This document shows, piece after piece, positions 7,603 through 15,486 of a stretch of DNA of 64,000 nt (position 1 is its first letter; every line of letters starts with the position of its first letter). This stretch comes from Peptoniphilaceae bacterium. Its GTDB lineage: Bacteria > Bacillota > Clostridia > Tissierellales > Peptoniphilaceae. The stretch is taken from assembly GCA_910589545.1 (NCBI GenBank), contig CAJUSY010000045.1:1-64000 (forward strand), in the 5' to 3' direction. Made by a program: the position numbers and the translations under genes. The notes below the pieces were generated by a model. The model saw nothing but the letters and a program-made list of their open reading frames with translations. It was not told the DNA's origin and did not search any database.

Positions 7603-10600
7603 TTATTTTCTTATAACATCAATTTTAACATTTTCTCCATTCAAATCAACATCTTCCCCATCAACATTGTCATCAATAACAATTTCAACAGTTAGTGTTT
7701 CATCTTTTATGAAGCCTTCATATTTTTCGATTGCTTGTTTGATTTTTTCAGTTGGATTAATCTTGATAATTATGTTGTCTAATACATCAAAGTCCTTAGC
7801 TTTTCTCATTTGTTGAACCTTACTTACAAGTTCACGAGCATATCCTTCCATTAACAAATCGTCAGTGATTTCTGTATCTAAGATTACGAAATAATCTCCT
7901 TGCATTGTAACATCAAATCCTTCTTTGGAGTTGATTCTTACATCTACATAATCTCTCTTGATATCCACATCTTCATCGTTCAATTTTATGTTTAGATCTG
8001 ATTTGTCAAGCTTAGATATGAAGTCTTTCGCATTAATATCTTTCAAATAATTTCCAAAAGATTTGATGTGTTTACCAAGAATACTACCTGCAACTTTGAA
8101 GTTAGGTTTTAGTTCGTAATTCATAAATTCAGACAAATCCTTCTTGTATTCGATATCTTTTAAGTTGATTTCTTCTTTGATTAAATCCTTGAACTCTTCA
8201 ATCTTATCCTTAAATCTTTCATCTAGGACGATTTTCTTCAATGGTTGACGAACTTTAATATTAACCTCTTCACGAGAAGCTCTTGCAAGAGTTACAAAAG
8301 TTCTTACCATTTCCATCTTTTCTTCTAATTTATTGTCGATTAAATTTTCATTTACCTTATCGAAATAAGCTAAGTGAACAGATTTTTCGCCAGTTAAATC
8401 GTGATACATTTCCTCTGCTATAAATGGAGTAAATGGCGCTATTAATTTAGTAAGGCCAACTAATATTTCATAAGTTGTGTTGTATACAGCTTTTTTGTCA
8501 GTATCCATTTCAGTTTTCCAGAATCTTCTTCTGTTACGTCTGATGTACCAATTTGATAAATCTTCGATAACAAAGTTAGAAATTTCTCTGGCAACTTTAG
8601 TATATTCAAATTGATCCATGTTTTCAAAGTAGAATTTTTGTAGATTTGTAAACTTAGACAAAATCCATTTATCAATTACAGCTCTATCTTTGTATTCTAC
8701 AAAATATTCTGTAGGGTCTGTTTCATCAGTTGTTGCATACATTTGGAAGAAGTTATAAGTGTTTCTGAATGATCTGAAGAATTTACTTTCAACTTCTTGT
8801 AATCCACTTACATCAAATTTTGTAGGAATCCATGGTGGAGATACGTAAAGTGAGTAGAATCTAACAACGTCTGCTCCGTATTTGTCGAATAATTCAATCG
8901 GATCAATTGTGTTTCCTCTCGATTTACTCATCTTCTTTCCATCTTTATCCAATATTAAATCATTTACCAAAACATTTTTGTATGGCGCTTTTCCTGTAAT
9001 CATTGTAGAAATAGCTAACAATGAATAGAACCATCCACGTGTTTGGTCAATTCCTTCGTTTATGAAATCTGCAGGGAACACTTTATCAAAATCATCTGTA
9101 TGTTCAAATGGCCAGTGTTGTTGTGCAAATGGCATTGCACCAGAGTCAAACCAAACGTCAATAACGTCTTTTTCTCTAGTCATTATTTCGCCACATTCTG
9201 GACATCTAATGTGAACATCGTCAACGTATGGTCTGTGAAGTTCGATATTTTCATCTATATCTTCAATAGCTAACTCTTTTAATTCTTTTCTTGAGCCAAC
9301 AGAAAGTGTATGATTACATTTATCACATTTCCAAATATTTAATGGAGTTCCCCAGTATCTGTTTCTAGAAATCGCCCAGTCTTTTATATTTTCTAGCCAA
9401 TTTCCAAATCTTCCTTCTCCAACATGATCCGGATACCAATTTACACCGTTATTGTTTTCAACTAATTTATCTTTTAATTTGCTAACTTCAATATACCATG
9501 AAGGTTTTGAATAATAGATAAGTGGTGTGTGGCATCTCCAACAGTGAGGATAATTGTGTTCAATTTTTTGTTTTCTAAATAATTTGTTTTCTTCTTTTAA
9601 TCTTTGCAACACTTCTGGATCCGTATCCATAACATGTTGACCATCCCATGGACCACCGACGAATTTCCCTTCTTCATCAACAGGATTGATTAATGGCAAA
9701 TCGTATCTTCTTCCTGTTTGATAGTCGTCTTCCCCAAAAGCTGGCGCTGTGTGAACAATTCCTGTACCATCTTCAACAGTTACATAATCTGCCAAAGTCA
9801 CATAAAATGCTTTTTTGTTAACATCATAAATAGGTAAAAGTTGTTCGTATTCCATATACTCCATGTCTTTACCTTTTAATTCTTTGATTAAAGTGTAATC
9901 TTCGCCTTCGTGACCCAACAAATCGTGTGCTTTGTTTTTTGCAAGATATATTTTTTCTCCGTCTTTTTCTGCCAAAATATAGTCAATATCTGGATGAACT
10001 GTCAAACAAACATTTGATGGCAATGTCCATGGAGTTGTAGTCCACGCCAAGAAGTATTCATCTACATCTTTTCTTTTGAATTTAACATATGCTGTTGTAG
10101 TTTTGATATTTTCATATCCTTGTGCAACTTCATGTGACGCAAGACCAGTACCACATCTTGGACAATATGGAAGGATTTTCGCTCCTTCATAAATCAATCC
10201 GTCCTTGTACATTTTGTCAAGCAATGCCCACACTGATTCAATGTAATTATTGTCCAAAGTAATATATGGATCATCCATATCCACATTGTATGCCATTCTA
10301 TCTGACATTTCTTGCCATTTTTCTCTGTAAGAAAATACAGATTTCTTACATTCTTCGTTGAACTTTTCTACACCGTAATTTTCGATTTCTTTTTTATCGT
10401 GAAGACCAAGTTTCTTTTCAACTTCGATCTCAACTGGAAGGCCATGAGTATCCCAACCAGCTTTTTTATAAACTTTGTATCCCTGCATAGTCTTGTATCT
10501 GCAAGTCATATCTTTTAAAGTTCTACTTATAACGTGATGAATTCCTGGTTTTCCATTTGCAGTTGGAGGGCCATCGTAAAATACATATCTATTTTCTTCA

Positions 10601-10710
10601 TCTCTACTGTTGTAAGTTTCATTCAAAAGATCAATCTCTTTCCAATACTTACTAGTAGCCTGTTCACGTTCTTTAACAGGTTTCTTAGAAAGCTCCTTAA
10701 ACTTTTTCAT
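7603..10710 (-). CDS. ileS: Isoleucyl-tRNA synthetase, long eukaryote-like type
   Basis: About 1035 residues; charges tRNA-Ile. The class I signatures are present: the HIGH-equivalent PGIHHV (with PTANGKPGIHH) and KMSKSRGNTIDP. The editing domain contains WTTTPWTLPSN. The length, the DTHGLPVEIEVEKKLG segment and a C-terminus lacking the zinc-binding cysteines of the short bacterial enzyme all point to the IleS2 class. In other bacteria that class has low sensitivity to mupirocin (established for the family; not testable here). I start at the ATG at 10710, with AAGGAG 8 bases upstream. Expression is under a T-box leader. Confidence 0.95.
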   Translation of the reverse strand: MKKFKELSKKPVKEREQATSKYWKEIDLLNETYNSRDEENRYVFYDGPPTANGKPGIHHVISRTLKDMTCRYKTMQGYKVYKKAGWDTHGLPVEIEVEKKLGLHDKKEIENYGVEKFNEECKKSVFSYREKWQEMSDRMAYNVDMDDPYITLDNNYIESVWALLDKMYKDGLIYEGAKILPYCPRCGTGLASHEVAQGYENIKTTTAYVKFKRKDVDEYFLAWTTTPWTLPSNVCLTVHPDIDYILAEKDGEKIYLAKNKAHDLLGHEGEDYTLIKELKGKDMEYMEYEQLLPIYDVNKKAFYVTLADYVTVEDGTGIVHTAPAFGEDDYQTGRRYDLPLINPVDEEGKFVGGPWDGQHVMDTDPEVLQRLKEENKLFRKQKIEHNYPHCWRCHTPLIYYSKPSWYIEVSKLKDKLVENNNGVNWYPDHVGEGRFGNWLENIKDWAISRNRYWGTPLNIWKCDKCNHTLSVGSRKELKELAIEDIDENIELHRPYVDDVHIRCPECGEIMTREKDVIDVWFDSGAMPFAQQHWPFEHTDDFDKVFPADFINEGIDQTRGWFYSLLAISTMITGKAPYKNVLVNDLILDKDGKKMSKSRGNTIDPIELFDKYGADVVRFYSLYVSPPWIPTKFDVSGLQEVESKFFRSFRNTYNFFQMYATTDETDPTEYFVEYKDRAVIDKWILSKFTNLQKFYFENMDQFEYTKVAREISNFVIEDLSNWYIRRNRRRFWKTEMDTDKKAVYNTTYEILVGLTKLIAPFTPFIAEEMYHDLTGEKSVHLAYFDKVNENLIDNKLEEKMEMVRTFVTLARASREEVNIKVRQPLKKIVLDERFKDKIEEFKDLIKEEINLKDIEYKKDLSEFMNYELKPNFKVAGSILGKHIKSFGNYLKDINAKDFISKLDKSDLNIKLNDEDVDIKRDYVDVRINSKEGFDVTMQGDYFVILDTEITDDLLMEGYARELVSKVQQMRKAKDFDVLDNIIIKINPTEKIKQAIEKYEGFIKDETLTVEIVIDDNVDGEDVDLNGENVKIDVIRK

Positions 10711-10733
10711 AAACAAATCTCCTTATAATATAA

Positions 10734-10965
10734 TTAAAAAATCCCTTGGAAAATTAATTCCAAGGGACGAATAAACCGCGGTACCACCCTAATTGTGTAA
10801 ACCTCTCATTTCTTGTAACGTCAAGTAATACGCACAGACCTATTAGATCTGTGAGCTTCTTTCAGATGATTCGAATATTTCTTAATGTATCCCTCTCACC
10901 ACACAGGATTCTCTGTAAAATCAATCAAAATATTCCGTTCTGATCACAGCTTTTAATAGAATTAT
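10734..10965 (-). promoter_or_regulatory. T-box leader controlling ileS
   Basis: The T-box sequence AGGGTGGTACCGCGGTT lies at 10790-10774 on the minus strand, just before a terminator stem CCCTTGGAA/TTCCAAGGG (10758-10766 with 10743-10751) and a run of T. An isoleucine specifier ATC is available in the repeated ATCATC at 10865-10870, within the long 5' stem region. Uncharged tRNA-Ile would stabilise the antiterminator and allow ileS transcription. The T-box motif is unambiguous; the exact specifier position is my reading. Confidence 0.93.
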
Positions 10966-10992
10966 AATAATATATTTTTAATAATTTGTCAA
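10964..10992 (-). promoter_or_regulatory. Promoter of the T-box/ileS transcript
   Basis: Minus-strand TTGACA (10987-10992) and TATTAT (10964-10969) have a 17-base spacer, immediately upstream of the T-box leader. A TATAAT three bases further on is an alternative -10 with poorer spacing. Confidence 0.7.
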
Positions 10993-11053
10993 ATATTTAT
11001 GAAAATTATACAAAATTCCAAGAATAAATTAGAGCAAAAATCCATTCGAATGA

Positions 11054-11059
11054 TATAAT
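11054..11059 (+). promoter_or_regulatory. Candidate -10 element for the CWB2/C39 gene
   Basis: A perfect TATAAT lies about 50 bp upstream of the start codon at 11111, preceded by TGA. I see no convincing -35 at 16-18 bases, so only the -10 is supported. Apart from this and the ileS promoter, the 10993-11110 stretch shows nothing recognisable. Confidence 0.4.
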
Positions 11060-11110
11060 GAAACTAAGAACTTATGAAAATTACATAAAATATTAATTAA
11101 AGGAGTAATC

Positions 11111-12652
11111 ATGAATTATCTAAAAAAATTGATTGCAATAGCCGCAATACTTGTACTTTTACTAGCCAACCAAACATTAGCCGATAAACAAATTGAAAAA
11201 GTAACCATCGAAGGCAAAAAGAGATACGAAACGGCGATAAAAATATCCAACATTACGCATCCAAAATCATCAGACACCGTAATAATAGTAAATTCAGAAA
11301 AAATCGCGGATTCATTATCAGTAGGTGTGTTGGCTCACCAAATAAATAGTCCAATACTTCTGACTGATTTCGATAAAATTAATCCCCAAACATTAAATGA
11401 AATTAAAAGGCTAAACCCTACTAACATTATACTTGTAGGAGGAGATAAAAGTATTTCAAAATCTCAAGAATCAAATCTCTTGAATAAAGGGTTCAAAGTA
11501 AGAAGAATATCAGGAAAAGATAGGATTGATACATCATTTGAAATAGCAAAAGAAATTTCTAATATCAAACAAACAAAAAAGTTTGACAATGCATTTGTAG
11601 TTCATGCCACTAAATCAATCGTGGATTCTGCAAGCGTCAGTGCTTACGCATGCGTTACAAATAGTCCCATTCTATTCATAAATAATGATGTAGACTCATT
11701 CAAACAAAAATCTCAAAACTACACATTCAACAACACTTATCTAATAGGTGGAGCTACAGCAAAATTATCAAATAATTTTCAAAATTCGAAAATCATTTAT
11801 GGGAAAAACAGAAACGATACAAGCATGGAAATAGCAAGCACATTCTTCAGCAATTCAAAGTCCATCTTTTTAGCTAAAAATGGTGATCAAAGATTTTCTG
11901 AACTTATAGACTGCGTTACCGTAGCACCATTAGCAGCAAATGAAAAAAGTCCTATAATATTTGCATCAACAAAAAACAATTTAACAAAATCAGAGAAAAA
12001 TTTCTTCAATAAATTAAATCCAAACAAAATAACATTAATCGGTGGTGGACTTCATCATAAATATGATGAAATAATCGGAAAAACTCCAGCTAAAAAAGAC
12101 TACGTATTATTAAATGTTGCACAAATCAACCAAAACAAAGCAGGTTTACCAATGGGATGCGAAGCAGCATCACTATTGCAATGTCTACATTACAAAAACA
12201 TCAAAACAAACACCAATATTAATCAATTTATTAAAGAAATGCCCCTTGCAAAAGATAACGACCCAAATCATGGATTTGCAGGCTCTCCTTTTAATATTGA
12301 TGAAAGAATTTACCAATCAATTTTACCAGAACCTCTAACAAAATGGGCAAACAGATATTCAAATGCAGAAAACATCTCTGGAAAAAGTTCTGAATATATA
12401 AGAGAAGAAATTGCAAAAGGAAATCCAGTAATATTTTTCAGCACATATAAATTCAGAAACCCCACATTCAAAGATTATTTTTGGGGCAAAAAAGCACTCT
12501 ACAACGCACACGTCATGGTAGTCGATGGCTACGATAAAAACAGAATGCACATCGTAGATCCAGCGGAAGATAAACCAAACGGATATTGGATATCACGTTC
12601 ACTTTTTGATAAAAGATACAACATCAAAAAATACGCCGTAGTCGTTAGATAG
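11111..12652 (+). CDS. Secreted CWB2 cell-wall-binding protein with C-terminal C39-like peptidase domain
   Basis: A 513-residue exported protein. A signal peptide covers residues 1-24 (ends LANQTLA). Three CWB2 (PF04122-type) repeats follow at about 30-120, 130-220 and 235-325; each has the RYETAIKIS/RIDTSFEIA/RNDTSMEIA start and an IILVGGDKSIS-like end. Such triplets bind secondary wall polymers non-covalently in clostridia. Residues about 336-513 resemble a C39-like cysteine peptidase (Peptidase_C39_2), with Cys350 in GCEAAS, His467 in NAHVMVVDGY and a following HIVDP. This suggests a wall-attached cysteine protease or amidase; the substrate is unknown. AAGGAG precedes the ATG. It converges on the CAMP-factor genes across a palindromic terminator. 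Confidence 0.82.
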   Translation: MNYLKKLIAIAAILVLLLANQTLADKQIEKVTIEGKKRYETAIKISNITHPKSSDTVIIVNSEKIADSLSVGVLAHQINSPILLTDFDKINPQTLNEIKRLNPTNIILVGGDKSISKSQESNLLNKGFKVRRISGKDRIDTSFEIAKEISNIKQTKKFDNAFVVHATKSIVDSASVSAYACVTNSPILFINNDVDSFKQKSQNYTFNNTYLIGGATAKLSNNFQNSKIIYGKNRNDTSMEIASTFFSNSKSIFLAKNGDQRFSELIDCVTVAPLAANEKSPIIFASTKNNLTKSEKNFFNKLNPNKITLIGGGLHHKYDEIIGKTPAKKDYVLLNVAQINQNKAGLPMGCEAASLLQCLHYKNIKTNTNINQFIKEMPLAKDNDPNHGFAGSPFNIDERIYQSILPEPLTKWANRYSNAENISGKSSEYIREEIAKGNPVIFFSTYKFRNPTFKDYFWGKKALYNAHVMVVDGYDKNRMHIVDPAEDKPNGYWISRSLFDKRYNIKKYAVVVR

Positions 12653-12666
12653 TTATATAATGTAAG

Positions 12667-12690
12667 AAAAGCCACCATATGGTGGCTTTT
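12667..12690. terminator. Bidirectional palindromic terminator
   Basis: A perfect 24-base palindrome: AAAAGCCACC, ATAT, GGTGGCTTTT. It lies between the convergent CWB2/C39 gene and the CAMP-factor gene, giving T runs on both strands. Confidence 0.9.
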
Positions 12691-12727
12691 TCAAATTATT
12701 CTTTTTGTTATTCCATGTAACTAAATT

Positions 12728-13705
12728 TTATTCGTAGTAAGTTTGGAATTGTTGTACTAATTGAGCAGCAATTACACTTGATGGTCTGATTTTTATCAAT
12801 TCTGCTCTTGCACGATCAATTGCTTTTCCAACTTCAGCTCTTTTATCTCCATGTCTTCTTGCTTGAATAGCTTTGTTCATAGCTTCTCTTAAAGCTTGTA
12901 TTTCAGTTTTAGTTGCTCTGTAATCTTCGCTGTTCAATGCTTCGAATACTGCTTGGTCTAATCTGTCACTTAATTGATAAATTTCAGCTACTGTTGCTTG
13001 TGGTCTTAATCTTAAAGCAGTTATTTCTCTAATTTCTGCATTTAATTTGTCGATTACTGCACCAGACATGTTCTTTAATTCATGGAATTTTAATGATCTA
13101 GCTTTTGCTAATTTGTGATCTAAGTCTGATCTTACATAGATGTTAGCAGTATCATTTAATCCAGCATCTGGATAGCTTAATAATTTTTGTGATAATGCTT
13201 CGAATTGTGCCATGTAAACTTTCATGTCTTCTACAGTGTGGAATGGAGATGCTGCAATAACGAATCCTCCGAAGATGTATTCGGCGATTTCTGCATGAGC
13301 TGCATCTACTTTGTATCTCAATTGAGTTGTAGCAAATCTGATTGCTCTTCCCATTCTACCTAATAATAACAATCTTTGTGGAATAGATGATAAATCATAA
13401 ATATCTGCTACTCCCATTCCTACTGCTGTTTGGTCGATTTTGTCACTGATTTCAAGAGAAGTTTCGTTGAATTTGTCAACCATTTCTTGTTCGTCTTCTC
13501 TTTTAACTTGGATTGAGTTTACTTCGTTTTGAATTGATTTGATTTGTCTTTTGTATACGTCTGCCTCATCAATTCCTAATTTTTCAGTTTCTTCTGCTCC
13601 TTGAACGATTTCAAGTTTTTCTTCTTGAGCATAAGATATGGCTGGGGCTACTGTTCCCAACAACATACTAGATAGTAATACTACTGATAGTGTTCTTTTT
13701 AACAT
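12728..13705 (-). CDS. CAMP-factor family secreted protein
   Basis: About 325 residues with a signal peptide (cleaved near AISYA-QEEKL). The middle region (about 125-265) resembles the streptococcal CAMP factor (Pfam CAMP_factor): DIYDLSSIPQR, AIRFATTQLRYKV, then LLSYPDAGLNDTANIYVRSD, matching the streptococcal SYPDLxPTDxATIY pattern. A helical C-terminal extension rich in Arg/Ala ends in FQTYYE. CAMP factors are pore-forming co-haemolysins that act with sphingomyelinase; activity here is inferred. I start at the ATG at 13705, because AGGAG lies 9 bases upstream; the ATG at 13714 abuts AGGAG. It is 12 bp downstream of a second, larger CAMP-family gene. Confidence 0.8.
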   Translation of the reverse strand: MLKRTLSVVLLSSMLLGTVAPAISYAQEEKLEIVQGAEETEKLGIDEADVYKRQIKSIQNEVNSIQVKREDEQEMVDKFNETSLEISDKIDQTAVGMGVADIYDLSSIPQRLLLLGRMGRAIRFATTQLRYKVDAAHAEIAEYIFGGFVIAASPFHTVEDMKVYMAQFEALSQKLLSYPDAGLNDTANIYVRSDLDHKLAKARSLKFHELKNMSGAVIDKLNAEIREITALRLRPQATVAEIYQLSDRLDQAVFEALNSEDYRATKTEIQALREAMNKAIQARRHGDKRAEVGKAIDRARAELIKIRPSSVIAAQLVQQFQTYYE

Positions 13706-13717
13706 AATTTTCATCTC

Positions 13718-15430
13718 CTAATAATTTAGTTCAAATGTTTTTACTTGGTCTTTTAATTCAATTTTAACGTTGAAATCTTTAACCCATGTTCCAAATTCAA
13801 ATCCGTTGTATCTAACTGATGCAACTCCATTGTTAAAGTAAACTTCTCTTACAATTGCTTTTTTCGTATTGGAAACAGTTACTTTAGCTGGTCCATTGTA
13901 TTTCTTATCATTTTTTGTTGCTTTGAATTCTATTGAGAATATTCCAGCTTTTCTTTCAGAAGGATTGATTTCTGTTATTTGATATTCATCTTTATCAATT
14001 TTCTTTATTACGTTTAATTTGAATTTATTTGTTGCGCCGTTTTTTGTAGTTGCAGTTATTGTTGTTGAACCTTCTGCAACTGCTTTGACTGTTCCTTTTT
14101 CGTTAACTGTAGCTATAGCTTCGTTATCTGATTTGTAAGAAACTTCTTTTTCTAATGCATTTTCTGGAAATACAAATGTCTTTGAAGCTAAATCAAATGT
14201 ATCTCCTACTTTTAATGTAGCAGATTTAACTGAGAAACCAATATTTTTAACTTCATAAGTGTCTTTTCCAACTAATGAATTATTTACAACTCCACCGCCA
14301 TTTGTATTAGTGTTAAGGTATTCTGAGTTTTCTCCTGTAGCTTGTAAGAATGGAATTCCTGATACGCTGTGACCAGGTTCAACAATGTGAAGTTCGAAGT
14401 TTGATTTTGCGTATCCATCTTTTGAAATTACTGTAATCATAACTGTTCCAGTTCTTAGTGGAATTATTGTCTTTCCAACGACTCTTGCCATGAATGCATT
14501 TGATGAGTAAATGAATACTTCTTTGTCTTTAACTTCATTTGGTCTAACTATTGGGCTTATTGTTGTTGTTTTGTTAATTGAGATTGCTCCCATGTTGCCT
14601 TCTTTAAATTCGATTTTTTCGGCTTTAATTTTTGGTCCAGTAATTTTTTCCATTGCTTCGTGAAGTTTCTTTACTTGTGCGTCTAATTCACCACATTTTA
14701 CTGTAATTCTAAATTGTAAACCTACCGTCTTTGAAATTTCTTCACTTAATTCTCTTACGATAAATGAATTACCGAATTTCGTTCTTGAAGCACGTACTTT
14801 TTTAGCTTCTCTGATTTCTCTCCAAACTGCAGCTTTTTTGTAGATAGTGGCTATATCATTTGGCCCTAAATCAGGATAAGCTAACAATTCTTGTTCCAAT
14901 TGGTCAAATTGTTGGATGTAATCCATAATTTGTTGTTCACTAGCAAAAGGATTAACAGCATATAATAATCCAGTAATTATATATTCTGTTATTTTAGTGT
15001 GAGCTGCTATAACTTTGTTAGAAAGTTCTGTAGTTGCAAATCTGATTGCTCTACCAATTCTAATCATTAATTGAACTCTGACTGGAATTGTAGTTAAATC
15101 GTAAATTGTGTTTTCCAATGCTCCTACTGCTTCTGCACTTCCTACTGCTTGGCGTTGTTTCATTTCAGCTATCTTGATTTCTTTATCTAAGAAATCATGT
15201 GCTTCATAAAATTGATCCATAACTTCCTTGTACTTTTCATCAGCTGGTTCTATGTCTTGAACTGATTTTACAGCTTGTGTCAAACCTTCTTTTAATTCTG
15301 AGATTTCAAGTTTAGGTTCCTCTTGTTTCACTTCCAAAGAATCTGCGAAAACCTCACTCAAAGGTGCAACAGCTATAAAAGTCATAGCGAACACTAAAAT
15401 CATTGCTAATGATTTTTTTAAATGTTTCAT
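13718..15430 (-). CDS. CAMP-factor domain fused to Ig-like domains and a C-terminal surface domain
   Basis: A 570-residue secreted protein. A signal peptide (1-29, ends SEVFA) is followed by a CAMP-factor domain (about 105-270). The domain is recognisable from TIYDLTTIPVRVQLMIRIGR, AIRFATTELSNKVIAAH and LLAYPDLGPNDIATIYKKA. Then come two Ig-like stretches: about 285-350, and a BIG2-type domain at about 395-472 with VKAVAEGSTTITATTKNG. A final domain of about 95 residues is shared with the protease encoded next door. There is no LPxTG motif. Streptococcal CAMP factor is about 226 residues, so this is an unusual fusion, perhaps keeping the toxin domain on the surface. AGGAGGG precedes the ATG. 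Confidence 0.82.
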   Translation of the reverse strand: MKHLKKSLAMILVFAMTFIAVAPLSEVFADSLEVKQEEPKLEISELKEGLTQAVKSVQDIEPADEKYKEVMDQFYEAHDFLDKEIKIAEMKQRQAVGSAEAVGALENTIYDLTTIPVRVQLMIRIGRAIRFATTELSNKVIAAHTKITEYIITGLLYAVNPFASEQQIMDYIQQFDQLEQELLAYPDLGPNDIATIYKKAAVWREIREAKKVRASRTKFGNSFIVRELSEEISKTVGLQFRITVKCGELDAQVKKLHEAMEKITGPKIKAEKIEFKEGNMGAISINKTTTISPIVRPNEVKDKEVFIYSSNAFMARVVGKTIIPLRTGTVMITVISKDGYAKSNFELHIVEPGHSVSGIPFLQATGENSEYLNTNTNGGGVVNNSLVGKDTYEVKNIGFSVKSATLKVGDTFDLASKTFVFPENALEKEVSYKSDNEAIATVNEKGTVKAVAEGSTTITATTKNGATNKFKLNVIKKIDKDEYQITEINPSERKAGIFSIEFKATKNDKKYNGPAKVTVSNTKKAIVREVYFNNGVASVRYNGFEFGTWVKDFNVKIELKDQVKTFELNY

Positions 15431-15486
15431 ATTTCCCTCCTATGAACTAAATATTTTGTTTAACAACCGGCATTACCCGTTATTGA

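Noticed and set aside
15431..15486. A terminator between the C1A protease and the CAMP-fusion gene
   Set aside because: The AACCGG/CCCGTT hairpin has a mismatch and no T run on the minus strand, so I treat the genes as one transcript.
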